Assembly: GCA_028023455.1 (NCBI GenBank)
Contig: JAQFVV010012416.1
Span: 541,001-605,000 of the forward strand
Origin: Epiperipatus broadwayi
Lineage: Eukaryota > Onychophora > Udeonychophora > Euonychophora > Peripatidae
Length of the DNA: 64,000 nucleotides
Reading direction: 5' to 3'
A program made the position numbers and the translations under genes. Positions within the stretch are counted from its first letter, which is position 1. Each line of letters begins with the position of its first letter. The notes beneath the pieces are model-generated. The model made no database searches. It was given only the letters and a program-made list of their open reading frames with translations, and was not told where the DNA came from. Shown here one piece after another: positions 1 through 11,446 of this stretch.

Positions 1-166
1 GTGCTGTATTACCCCAGGAGTGGAGAAAGGATGCATTTGATGTCACAAAGTGCCATAATAATAAGTCACAAAATTTTTAAAACCTCACAGTGTGTTTTTT
101 CCTTTTTCAATAATAAATATATCTCTCCATTTTGTTTTTAGATTTGAAGTTTGTTATTACACATGG

Positions 167-366
167 TATGATGTATTACTCTGGTGACACATTATTTTAA
201 GTTTGTAATATGTTTAAAACAATTCCCCTATGTGATCTGCAGACAAATTTTATTGATTATCTGCAGACAAATTTTATTGATTAACTTTGTCTGCACATCC
301 CTTGGAGGTATTATTTTAAACATATCACAAACTTAGAATAATACATCACCAGAGTAATATATCATA
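167..366. repeat. Inverted repeat with internal 24-base tandem duplication
   Basis: The stretch at 167-222 returns in reverse complement at about 310-366; both arms carry the words ACTCTGGTGA and AAGTTTGT. The loop holds an exact 24-base tandem duplication (235-258 and 259-282, beginning ATCTGCAGACAAATTTT). This is the form of a small foldback element or MITE. No coding potential is seen, and the family is not recognised. Confidence 0.7.
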
Positions 367-1179
367 GCAGGAATTATACCAAAGTACCTCACTTTCACCC
401 TCAGTCCCTCTTTTAAATAAAGAAAAGTTTGAATTTTGCAGCCCAAAATTAGCTTGAATTTTAATAAATGTAGGATCATTGCAGTATACATTCAAGAGAT
501 TTTCTTTTGAATGGACTGAAAAATTCAAGATTTTCTTACTTAAAGGAAGAATGTGGCTAAAAGTAATATAGCTATAGGATGATTAAAATATTTGAAAGAA
601 AATATATATATATATAATAACTACATCAAGAATCACTTCTTCTCTTTCATCTCCTCTTTTGCCTGATAGGAAATAAATAACCATGCCATCTCTTTTCCTT
701 TGACAAACTGTTCATTAGGGTGCAAAATATTATTTATGTCTTTGATAATCTGAATATCAACTTTTCCTGCATTATTTATTTACTGGCAATATAAACTGAG
801 TTTTCCTAGATATTTGCTAATGCAGACATAAATTATATTCTGGTAAAATATTAAAAATATCAAAACAATAATCAAAATTATATTTTAAATTTTTTTATTT
901 TTATAGTTGATATTTTATAATAAAACAATAATAGTTGCTGATCAATATCTTATAGTTCAAATGGACAAATTAAAAAGGATCCATATACTCACACCTGTCA
1001 GGTTTATTGATCTATAGAGTGAACTGAAGAAGGGAAATGTATTAATAAAAAAAAATTAACAAAAATTATTATAATATTTTATTAATAATTTCAGTATGTA
1101 TTTTTTTTTATCTTTCAAAGCAACTTTTATTATTAAAGATTACATAGAAGTCTTTTGATTCTACTTACCCGATATTATT
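367..1179. other. AT-rich DNA, no feature seen
   Basis: Plain AT-rich sequence with a short (TA)n at 602-616 and many A and T runs. The frame on the minus strand at 346-528 overlaps the inverted repeat and has no recognisable protein content. Confidence 0.5.
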
Positions 1180-1835
1180 ACAAAGCATTCAATGTACAAA
1201 AAACCCAAAACAATTATAATCTTGTTTACAAAAGGACACACTCCAGACAACAAAACATCCACAAAAGGGTTACTATAATCTTGTCTAATGTGTTTCTGTA
1301 TATGGGTCTACATGGCTAAGCCACTGAAAAGTTCTCCATAGCCCAATGATCCTACCCTGGTGACCCAAAACGAAGACTCAAGCTTCATCTGAATAGGTGG
1401 ACAAGTCCAACATTGTGCCAACCATCACAACAGGCAACGAGGTCCAAGGCCCAAGTCTACAAGACAACAACCCTTGACCCACAGCTTGGCCATGCAAAGA
1501 CCATTCTGAATACCTCTGTCTTCCAATTTAATAGTCCAAATGTGCAGGGACCAAATTCGGTCTCTCTGTGCAAAATTGGAAAGCCAACAACGGAAACCTA
1601 ACAAATAATGAGCACAGATCTGCACTGCTCAAAACCAACCATCAAGGAGGTGCAGCAGCCCATCAGAGGGGGAAATGATGCAGAAACTTTAACTAGGTAC
1701 TCTTCCAGCAGGTTTTCAGGTAGTGGCAACAATTGTCAACAGACCACACTATAAACCAGAGACCCAATGACCACCACTAGCCACCCCTGAGGAAAAAAGG
1801 AGGAGTGCAGACCTGTGCCCACAAAATATTACAAC
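1180..1835. other. Island of higher GC, unknown old repeat or insertion
   Basis: Base composition changes sharply here from AT-rich to mixed and CA-rich (for example CCAACCATCACAACAGGCAA near 1417), then returns to AT-rich DNA after about 1835. Short frames exist on both strands (1413-1601 plus, 1425-1625 minus), but both are small, they overlap each other, and neither resembles a protein I know. It is most likely a decayed insertion (transposon or retrocopy) from a less AT-rich source. A conserved non-coding exon cannot be excluded. Confidence 0.4.
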
Positions 1836-2140
1836 AAACTTCATCAATTTTACAAAAATTGGATTTTTTTAATTATTGTTTATCAATTACAATTAATAAT
1901 AGAATTATAGCTTTTTTATTCTATAAAATAAATATTTTTTCTGTTAATTGATGCTTATTTACTGGCCAATATTAGATGATTAGGAGAACTGACAATACTT
2001 AAAAAATCTATGCTCAATTGCAAGTTTTAAAAAAAGATTCACCTAGCTTAGATTTAAACTCCAGATTGTAGACATGGAATATAAATACCATCATATATTA
2101 ATTTTTTTTATGAGATTATACACTTAGTGAGTAATATTTC

Positions 2141-2910
2141 TGTAGTGCAATTTTCACTATACCACTTCCACACAAGATAGGGACTGATTTCTATCTACTT
2201 TTGATACCTTGTGAAGGAGTGTAATCATAAATATATGGTCAAGGACATATGAAGAAAAGGTATAATCAGCACTCATTGGTTAGCCCAGATCACAATTTCT
2301 TACACCTTTCTTTATCATTGTTCAGTATATATAGATAGCCAATTACTACAGTTTAATTCATAAATATCAAACTTACTGTTCTCACAATTTGACACAAAGC
2401 ACTTAATGCAAGTATATTAATAATGTTTATTAGTTATTCATTAGACTAGAGATTATTCATTTAATGAATAATATTTGCACCTAAGTGATTTATGTCAAAG
2501 TTGTGAGGACAATAAGTTTGACACTTAAACTATAGTAATTGACTATCCATTTATACTAAACAATGATAGTGATATAAGGAAAATTGTGATCTGGACTAAT
2601 CAATGAGGGCTAATTCAGTACAAAATGTGTATCTGGAGATCATACAGATTTTCCACATGTCTTTGATCATATGTTTATGATTACACTTCTCCACAATGTA
2701 TTAAAAGCAGTCATCAGGATTGTGAACAGCTCTGATAATGACTGCAGGATAGTCGAAACTGTTAGTCTGATATAAATAAAGAGTATTGATAAAGTGTTTA
2801 AGAAAGGTGTAAATAATATATGTTAAAATAGAAATCAATACATAGGAAAAGGAAAAAGAAAATTATATTACCCTGCACGATAGTGGTATAGTGAAAATTA
2901 CACTACAGAT
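2141..2910. repeat. Large foldback element, about 770 bases
   Basis: The outer arms start CTGTAGTGCAATTTTCAC at 2141 and end in the reverse complement at about 2880-2909 (GTGAAAATTACACTACAG). Inner arms also pair: 2215-2250 with about 2650-2692, and 2340-2405 with about 2488-2545, around a centre near 2445. The right arm is about 150 bases longer than the left because of extra sequence at about 2700-2850. No transposase frame is present, so this is a non-autonomous foldback or MITE-like element. Confidence 0.7.
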
Positions 2911-4139
2911 AAACTTTCATATAAATTTGAATGTTTTTTTTTTTTTATTAAAAATACTTATTCGTGTAACACATTAATTTAATAGAAATAGGTGCTCATC
3001 TGTTGCCTCACTGCAAATCTTTTTTTTTTAAGAACAAAACAATTTAAATCAAACTGATCAAAAACGACTTTTGCCCGTCGGAAACCCATTTAAATTCAAT
3101 TGTTTTTATTCAAAATATTAGCATTTTTAAATATGATTTTTATTAATTTTATTTTCGTATTTTCGTTACATGTAAATCTAGGATTACTTAAGTTTGTCCA
3201 AATAATAATAATTATTATTATAATAATAACAGCAATAATAATAATAATAGGCGAATAGAATGTTACCTGAGATTTATCTTATTTAATATAATTTACAAAT
3301 TTAACATTATTTTATAAGTATTGCTTTTATTAATAAATTACTAAGTAAAATATATGATTATATGACCAGTTATTGAAAAACTCGATATTTAAGCACCAAA
3401 GTAACAGGTGGGGTACATTAATTCCATTCACCTGATCAAAATGAGATTTTTTTTCTCACTTTCTCCTCAGCTGCAAGTACAGTCAAAATTTATTTGTTTT
3501 TCTAAAATAGAAAATAGCCCTCTGTATTCTCTTGCAGTGCTTGAATGATAATTTCAAAGTTAAATGCTCCAGAAGTAATTCTTATCAAATTAAAACAACA
3601 GCAGAAAAACTCCACACGGATAAATTGAAAGAAATTATTAAATACTCAATCTACCTCAACAACGCTGCAACATCACGTGATTTTTTTAAACCTTTAATTA
3701 CAAGATTATCAACTATAATCATAGTTTGTTTATATTTTATTGTATTTGATATATAGATACATTATGTAACAAAAGATTATTTTAACATAACACAAATATA
3801 CACAGACACTCGCATATCTGTATAATTTTAAAGAAAACTAACGGGATCAGAACGTATAATTTTTGAGTGCAGGCTAAATTTAAATCATTTAGGATAGATT
3901 CAAAACTCCTTTACTCAATATGTTAAGTATCATTTTGAAATTTCCTTTGTCTCCAATTAAACTTCTCAGCCAGGTGCGATTATATATGCACGATCATTTC
4001 AATCACATTTATTATTCTTAATTATAGCGATAAAATAAAAATAAAACACTGGGGCGGGGGTCTACCTATCAAGTTATGTTAATGTTTAATTTAATATTGT
4101 ATGTAGATGTGCAGATAAAAATAAAGATATTTTTGAGTT
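2911..4139. other. AT-rich DNA with short TAA/ATT microsatellite
   Basis: Contains T runs at 2934-2947 and 3018-3029, and a degenerate (AAT/ATT)n patch at about 3203-3249. The plus frame at 3532-3756 (74 codons) has no recognisable motif and AT-driven codon content, so I do not call it a gene. Confidence 0.5.
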
Positions 4140-4510
4140 TAATCTAGTTTTTCAATCCAAAACTTCTTTTCCTCACATTAATCTGGCAAACTTTCTCATT
4201 AATCCATCTATCTTAAATGCGATCTTTTTCTAGGTCTCTTATAATAATCTTTGTATTTAATTTTACACTTCAGTTGTCCCATCTAATGTCATCTTTTTGA
4301 GGTACAATTCCTGCTTAATTCTATTTCAGTGTCATTCAATGATTCTTTATAAAATTTCAACAGAATCCGATTGTCGGTGTTCAACTTTTAGATCAATAAT
4401 TAAGTGATGACATCTCACAATCATTAAAAATGTTTGTTTTCAAACCCTTTTTATTGAAAACAGTCCATTCTAGTTTAATTCTATGATTAAGATCATCCAG
4501 TGCGTTTTCA
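4140..4510 (-). pseudogene. Degenerate RTE-type LINE reverse transcriptase 3' fragment
   Basis: Read on the minus strand, the stretch from about 4504 to 4445 encodes DDLNHRIKLEWTVFNK, which matches the pattern 'EI..RI..GW.AF.K' seen downstream of the catalytic core in RTE/endonuclease-reverse-transcriptase LINE proteins. Further along, near 4180-4230, a PRKRS-like and RWINEKV-like segment resembles the C-terminal part of the same protein. Several stops and frameshifts break the frame. The catalytic YxDD region is absent. It shares the word NHRIKL with the better copy at 21.2-21.8 kb, so the two are probably the same family. Inert remnant. Confidence 0.5.
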
Positions 4511-4526
4511 TATACATATATTAAAT

Positions 4527-5070
4527 TTAAATTAATACACTGTACATGCTTACACCTGCATATACAGATATATATGTAATATATGAGGGATTCGAACTCA
4601 GACTTTTACACAACCCTCAACTCTCCAAGGCATCTCATATTGCTGACCCATCTGATCACACACATGTTGAAAAGATAAATAATCACCAATATAAATATTT
4701 TGTGCTAAACCAGCACTCGTCAGTTGGTCCAGATTACCATTTCCACCCATATATACAATCAGTGCTCAGCTTTATATTAAGATAGCAAATATTTATACTT
4801 TAATGGACAGGCTTCAAACTACTTCAACTGACAACTCTTCAGCCTTCCATTTCATTGAAAACCTGATGATGGAATGTTCAAAGCTCTCGTTAGTGTCAAG
4901 GTTGTCATCCTACCCATGTTGACGTTAGTCATTCTGGCCCCTCATATACAGGAGAATAATCCATTTTACATACATATGCGAGGGATGGGCAGATCTTTAA
5001 CGCACTTTGTATCAATATGTAAATTAATACACTGTACAGGCTTACACCTGCATATATATATATATATATA
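4527..5070. repeat. Direct repeat flanking the family R copy
   Basis: The words AATACACTGTACA and GCTTACACCTGCATATA occur at 4532-4566 and again at 5026-5056, each followed by a family R head. This suggests a tandem duplication of about 494 bases that brackets SINE copy 1. A (TA)n run fills 5052-5076. Confidence 0.6.
4586..4925 (-). mobile_element. Family R SINE-like repeat, copy 1
   Basis: Starts GGATTCGAACTCAGAC, the reverse complement of a tRNA-type B box (GTTCGAATCC). It continues with conserved words CCATCTCATATTGCTGA, CAGCACTCGTCAGTTGGTC, ATCAGTGCTCAG and TGGACAGGCTTCAA. The same order of words recurs at 32.2, 34.4 and 56.05 kb and in part at 39.0, 41.1 and 62.5 kb. The frame at 4546-4785 is a translation of this repeat. 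The family resembles octopus OR-type tRNA SINEs as I remember them, but that identity is not verified. Confidence 0.65.
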
Positions 5071-5240
5071 TATATAAGGGATTAGAACTCAGATTTTCAC
5101 ACAACCCTCAACTCTCCAAGCCATCTCATATTGCTGACCCACCTGATCTTAATATAAAGCTGAGTACTGTGGGTCAGCAATATGAGATGGCTTGGAGAGT
5201 TGAGGGTTGTGTGAAAGTCTAAATTCGAATTCCTTATATA
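5071..5240. repeat. Near-perfect hairpin made of family R heads
   Basis: Arms 5071-5140 and 5171-5240 are reverse complements at about 65 of 70 positions, and the inner 40 bases match exactly (centre word CAACTCTCCAAGCCATC). The spacer is only 30 bases. Both arms are the B-box end of family R, so two heads face away from a tiny loop. The high identity suggests a recent event or ongoing arm homogenisation. Confidence 0.85.
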
Positions 5241-5690
5241 TTACATATATTAAATTTGTAATTTGTTTTTTAGTTCATTTCTGCCAATTTTTATTTTCTT
5301 CTTTTTAAAAATCTATTAAGAATTACTTTAATTTTTCTATTAATTTTCTTTAATCCTACTTTACTACATTCATTTGAAAACTCTTGTAACATTTCCAAAT
5401 CTACAAAGCATTATTTAATATTAAATTTTATTTACTAGTGCAGAGATAGTATGTAATTTAATTAAACCGTAACGATTTTTCATCCTAGCGCATGCGCTGT
5501 ACTCGTTTTATAATATCTCAACTATTTCTCGACTGTGCCAAACTGTTGTGTTTATGTGTGAATCTATATAAACACTGATGCGTGAAAATATGTTTATAAT
5601 ATATACTTATTAATATAACATGAAATAAATATATACTTGCATATTTCCACTACAGACAGCAGTTACTACCGTTGGTGTGGTATAGTTTTC
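5241..5690. other. AT-rich DNA, no feature seen
   Basis: Unremarkable AT-rich sequence. A short less AT-rich stretch near 5480-5560 contains GCGCATGCGC but nothing recognisable. Confidence 0.5.
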
Positions 5691-5699
5691 ATGCAACTA

Positions 5700-6160
5700 T
5701 AGAAAGAAAGAACCTCAGGTGTCCTTATAAGTTTACCTACCACTTTCAGCAGTGCTATGACAGCCTGCCTCATGAGAAGGTATGGTGACACTTCTTGATG
5801 TACTCTGACAGCTTGTCTCATGTTTGTCATTAGGTTCTAATAGTTCCCAGTCCAGAATATGAACTTGCCTCATTGCATTACCTGTTTAACATTGATGCTA
5901 ATGTCTCTGGGAGAACATGTATTCCACCTTTCAGCTTTGTGGCAGTAGTTCTCTGACTTTACCTTCAAATGGATTGACTATTTATTACCCGATTCCCCTC
6001 CATAATTGAAACATTCAGATTCTGTCAACATCATTGCATATTAGCCAGTTCTTCTCATTGGATATATATATTACCTTTTTTATACACATTGATTCGTGGT
6101 AATGGATGCTCAGTCCAATCAGGATATGGAATCTGGACTAGTTCATTATTTGAAGGTAAG
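5700..6160. repeat. Dispersed repeat family B, copy 1
   Basis: This copy and the one at 32.82-33.23 kb share, in the same order, GGTATGGTGA, a TTGCCTCA..GC.TTA block, CAAATGGA.TG.CT, a CC-rich patch followed by CCAAAATTA or CATAATTG, and a final block TGGAATCTGGAC. The length is about 450 bases. In both places family R sequence lies upstream, so they may be parts of one composite element. No open frame runs through it. The family is not recognised. Confidence 0.55.
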
Positions 6161-7435
6161 ATGAAATATGAGAATCTGCAAAATCAAGACAATTCAAAAA
6201 ATACATATTTAATTCTAGAATTTTCATACAACTATTTTAAAAAATTTGGAAAGATGAAATCACCATGCAGTACATTCTTAGCACTGATACATTATTTTAT
6301 TACCACAATGTAGCATTTTAATAAATATTTTTCAAACTTTAGCATTATTTTAACTCCATGTCATAACATTTAATAATTTAATCATAAAAGACAGTATCCA
6401 ACATTTTTTCATAATTTGCATACTTACCTGCAAAATGGCAGCTCTACTTCATAAATTCATCTATAAACAATTCCAATAAACTTCCAAAGTTATGAGTATA
6501 ATGAAAAACAAAGATGTATCTACCACATAATCTTGTTCAACAATTTCATTTCAATAGCTTAAAATGTTTTGCACTAATAACAACATTTTATATTACATTA
6601 CCATATATTAGGTTAAGAGTATGAATAAATTTCATGGACAATAAGTTATATTCAATGCTGCTACAAATCTTTTAAACTATGGCTCATGTCTTAATCAAAG
6701 TAATAAATTTACAACATAAATCCCATCTTTGATCATATGTTTTAGTAAGGTGTGATAGAATAATAGTTAATAAAAAAAATTAAGTTTGGGCTTTCTCTAG
6801 AAATAATGTGTAATTAAATTGAATTATAACATGATATATTGATTGCTTGACAAAGTGAATATTTCTAATGTATCTATGGTCTGAGAGGTTGGTCTTACTT
6901 CTGAGCTGTTGGACATGATAGAATTGCAAATGTGGTATAACTCAGTGAAAATTTCAGTTACTTCCTGTTCAGTTAAATATATAAATCACATATTTTCACA
7001 AAGCACTATTTCTGATAATGCAAACTATGATAGTTTTTTGTGATTCTCTAAAACCACCTTCAATATATGGTAAAGTTGTATAGAATTAGAAACCATTTAT
7101 TCAATAAATTATTTAAAATTATTTTATATAACGGAATCTCATGAAATTACATTCAAATTGCTGCCAACTTTTCCAATTTTTGATTCTTTAAATTGAACTA
7201 ATGAAAGTATTCTAATGATCAGTAATGATCCACATAAAAAATTTCAATAGTTTTGAAATTTATGTAGCAGGACCATATTTTAAAATATTATCAAATATTC
7301 CATTACAAGCTGATTAATGTTACAAAGAACTTTTGATTATTTGGGTCTAAATAAATAGATGGGCTAGATATATAATGAAAAGAATTTATCCCAATACTTG
7401 TAACATAATTCAAAATACAAACAAATTACTCCATC
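6161..7435. other. AT-rich DNA, no feature seen
   Basis: No tRNA boxes, long inverted repeats or plausible coding frames found. The 74-codon plus frame at 6089-6313 starts inside family B and runs into AT-rich sequence; it is not supported. Confidence 0.5.
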
Positions 7436-8107
7436 TATTAAACCACTAAACATCACATGATCACCATCTCTTATACTAGCACATAATTGTTATTAAACAA
7501 GGCAAAACTCTCTCTATACAGTAGTGCCACCCTGTGCCAACCAGAGTAATCAATGGATGCCAGAAGGCTTTGTGCATAAAATCCCTATCTAATGCCTACT
7601 CATCCAATATCCCCAAACTAGTTTCTGGCTTGTGGCCTTCATCAGTGAGGAGCCTTGGATCTGAGAGCACTGCACCTAGATCTTAGGATCTAATGTAACC
7701 CTCCAGCAGCCATCTTTTATCTCTATTTAACTACAAAACTATGAGAATGAAATTGAAAACACAATAATATTTTCAATCTAAACTCAGTTCAGACCCATAT
7801 GACTATATAGGCTATTGAGCTTAGATTGAAAATATTATAGTGTTTTCAATTTCATTCTCATAATTTTGTAGTTAAATAGAGATAAAAGATGGCTGCAGGA
7901 GGATTGCATTAGATCCTAAGATCTAGGTGCAGTGCTCTCAGATCCAAGGCTCCTCACTAATGAAGGCCACAAACCAGAAACTAGTCTGGGGACATTGGAT
8001 GAGTAGGCACTAGATAGGGATTTTATGCACAAAGCCTTCTGGATACATTGATTACTCTGGTTGGCAGAGAGTGGCATTACTGTATGGAGAGAGTTTTGCC
8101 TTGTTTA
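7436..8107. mobile_element. Family F foldback element, symmetric copy
   Basis: Arms of about 288 bases (7495-7782 and 7819-8107) are reverse complements with few differences and a loop of about 36 bases. Outer ends read AAGGCAAAACTCTCTC and its complement. A conserved terminal module precedes the left arm (7440-7495, with CATCACATGATCACCATCT). The right-hand module is missing. No protein is encoded. Related sequence occurs at 28.2, 50.7, 56.6-57.8 and 62.9-63.1 kb. It fits a non-autonomous foldback DNA transposon; the superfamily is unknown. Confidence 0.75.
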
Positions 8108-9520
8108 CTCAATCTATTCAAAACACCAATATCATATAATTAAATAGCACTAGCTGATTTTAAAGCCCTGTATAGTTTGATTCAGTGGAGAGACTGGGTT
8201 TAAGGAGATAGTAACCAACTCTTTCCTACTTGGTGCTCAAAATTCTTAATGAACTCCTGAACAATAAACCATCAATGATTTATTTATTACTGATGTAAAA
8301 TATTTTTGATAACTTCAGACTTATATGTTAATCACTTATATGTTAATCAACTTCAAACCATATGGACTAATACCAGATTCATCTAATATGCAATTGTAAT
8401 GCAGGGCGATTTATTTATGTTTTGAGATAATGTAACCTTATTTAGCCTAAATAAAATTATTTAAAGTAACTGATCACATTCCCCATATGATTGTATATGC
8501 TTTGAAATTTTAGACTACCAATTGTTCCAAAGTCTTGGTAAAGCTTCATAATTATTCTATAGTTGAATCAAAGCAGAAAATATAATTTTTAAACATTAAA
8601 TCACTAATAATACAATAGAGATAATATTTTTCAAGAAAATTAGAAAAAAAATACTTGTATCTTCTTAAGAAGTTTATTCTGGATATGACTAAATCTTTTG
8701 AAAAAGTTCATGTCTTAGTAATATGACTAGCTTGATAATTCAGACTTTCATTTTTATTTCTATAGAAGTTATTAAACTTAGCATAAACAGCAGTTGCTTT
8801 TAAATAGTTAACATTAAATTTTCTACCAATATGATTGGAATAAGGTTTATTTTCATCATTCTTACCATTTGGCTCTGTCACATGTAATCTGTCCAGTGAA
8901 CTATACCTGTAAATCCTCATATAATATTAGATTTGATTACATTATCACATCTAATCATAACATTAACTACAAGATTTAAACATTCCTGTAGTTTCTGAAT
9001 GTTAACAATGGGTTACAAGTATGATAAAATGGTTGTAGGCATCCAACTAATTTGTAATGTTATTCATCTTTTATTGAAAAGTTTAGAAAATCCAAGAATA
9101 CAAAACACCTAATTACATTTCACAGTAAATCCAACACTATGCAGTCTTTTGGCATTTGATAAACTGTCTTTTCTAAACATTTTATATCTGTCTTCCTGTT
9201 CAAGTATTCTTTCATAATTATAGAAACTACATCAATATTACGTGTTGAAACTCCTTAATTTTAAAAGTTTCATTCAATTGAAATCTTGAAGAATTAAAAT
9301 AAAAGTTTGAACATTACAAACACCTATATTTGGGAAAACATTTTAATATTTATACTGCCTCTTACTAAGATGCCATTAGGTATGAACATCTAGTGAGATG
9401 ATATTTTCAAATGTCTTATCATATTTGTTTAGACTGGAGATTCTTAAGTAGGGGTATTCGAAAATATGATTGTTTGACAAATGAAATTTTTATCCCAATA
9501 TCTACTACCATGTGAATTAT
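8108..9520. other. AT-rich DNA, no feature seen
   Basis: No feature I can support. The minus frame at 8708-8920 (70 codons) has no motif, and nothing else suggests a gene. Confidence 0.5.
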
Positions 9521-9524
9521 TATT

Positions 9525-9735
9525 ATTATTACAAGAATCTAAGGGTCCAGGTTCTATTCTCATGCTTGTACTGTCACTGGTCAGGCTACCAATACTTGAA
9601 GAGAAGAGAGGTGAATAATATTTCTCAAAATGTTGGGCATACACTAACCTGTGAGCTATTACTTACAGTTAATGTATTTGGAATATTTAAATAAAGTATA
9701 TTAGATGATAGAAATAGTTCATATATAAATACAAT
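9525..9735 (+). mobile_element. Family K SINE, 5'-truncated copy
   Basis: Begins near AAGAATCTAAGGGTCCAGG, a B-box-like stretch (GGTCCAGGTTCTATTC). It continues with the family words CTACCAATACTTGAAGA, GAGCTATTACTTACAG and AATGTATTTGGAA, and ends in the tail word GATGATAGAAATAGTTC (family consensus GATGGAAATAGTCCAAC). Frames on both strands here are shadows of the SINE. The A-box half seen in the 13.5 and 24.4 kb copies is missing. Confidence 0.6.
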
Positions 9736-9739
9736 TTCA

Positions 9740-11318
9740 AATTATATATTTAGCATTTTACACTATTGATATTTTAATTGGTAAAGGATTAAGCTTTACT
9801 TATTCAGATTTTAACAAATTAGAAAAAGGATATTGGATATTTTTTTTTTTTAACGGAAATATTCTTCATCATATTCAGCTCAATTCCTAAAGGACTGAAC
9901 TACCATTCATGCCCAGAGGGAAGGCTGTATTTCTCTTTTACAATATAGAAGTTTAAATATAACTCTTTAGCATATAGTCTAACTTTACTACTACATATAT
10001 TATCTAATGGTCTGCTTGAGGATTAGCTGAAGTGATCGAAACTATCCGCCAGAAAACGGCAGTAGATTTATAATCTAGACTAACATATACCTATTTATAC
10101 AAATATTTATATTTTTTAAAAATTGAATGTACTCCAACCGCAATCTTTTCATAGCTTCCTCAACCATTATTACCGGTAGCATTCATATTCATAAGTGATA
10201 GATACCAGGTGACTCATTAATTCTTCACAGTCTGATGAATTGATCCTACTTTTCGTTTATTCATAATAACTATTAAATGATTCGTATAAAAATGAGTTGA
10301 TAAGACAAGATTCTGCCTTCAAAATAAATAAATAAAACATTTTATTGTAAATACTAACTCAAATTCAAAATCCAATATGAAATTCATTAATTATTAAGAT
10401 TTTAATTTTATTATTAGTTTTCTATAGGTTAACCTTCGTGAAACCTATTTGCCAAATTACAGTTGGATATTGCTACCCTACAAAATCTAGAACCTTATAT
10501 AATGAACCCAAATATATCGACCATATCTCTGTATCCTATTATGGACTGTATAATAATATCTATTAATAGTTTTAAAGTAAACTTTAAGCATTAATAACAA
10601 TTACAATATTAAGAGTGATGAATATGACATGATTTTTATCTATATAATATCTATAGATAAATAAACAAAAAGAATAATCAGATAAGTTATGATATCATTA
10701 ATGAAATAAAAAGCACAAGTTGATAGATAATAATTGAATTTTTTTTTGAAAAAATTGATAATATGAATAATGTATATTGAAGCTATACATATGGAATATA
10801 TATATGTCTGCTTCACCATTCGCTGTGGTTTAACTAAAGACCCAGAGTTCAAACACAATGAATGTAAACTAAATGTAAAGTAGAAAAATTTACGGAATGT
10901 CCTTTTAATTTCAGAAAATGAAATTGAAAGATTTTATTTTTAGATAATGAAATAAAAATTCCTAAAGCTCACCAAGGAGATTAATTAGAGATAATAAAAT
11001 AATAATTAATTAAAAGAAACCCACCGTAATTAAAAAAATAAGATAGAGAACAATGGGGATTGGAATGCAAGATGGCCAGCAAGTTGTGTAGATAGAGAGA
11101 GTTAGTTAGTTTCTGCGCGGTTTTTGCCTGAGTCAGTTCTACTAGGAGGACTAGGGAAATATCACAAGATATTGAGTGAAGAAGAATATAATCAGCTTGT
11201 GGGTAAAAAGTTCTCGCAAAGAAGAGTATATTAACCACAAACCTTTAAAGAAATTTTAAAGAAAGAATTTTTCGTGCGCTGTAATGGAAATGGCCGAGTG
11301 GACCTCTCTCTCTCTCTC
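9740..11318. other. AT-rich DNA, no feature seen
   Basis: Contains T and A runs (for example 9840-9852) and short (TA)n. Small frames at 10640-10858 and 10981-11238 on the minus strand show no recognisable protein content. Confidence 0.5.
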
Positions 11319-11446
11319 GTCGTTTTTCTGAGGTTTTTTTATATTTTTAAATGTCATAGCATCGAACCTGCAATCCGGGCAACTGCCTGCAAGTGCAAAG
11401 CAGTCGCGCTGATCTCTCGACCACCAATGCAAGTCGTTTTTCTGAG
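11319..11446 (-). mobile_element. tRNA-shaped retroposon (family T) with 14-base target duplication
   Basis: The 14-base word GTCGTTTTTCTGAG occurs exactly at 11319-11332 and 11433-11446 and brackets the insert. On the minus strand the insert starts TTGCATTGGTGGTCGAGAG (A-box-like) and carries GCAGGTTCGATGC (B-box-like). It ends GCTATGACAT followed by an A-rich tail. The target duplication plus the A-rich 3' end indicate LINE-style retrotransposition. The anticodon arm is long and irregular, closer to a class II tRNA (Ser/Leu type) than to the Gly-like copies. Not a functional tRNA gene. Confidence 0.75.
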
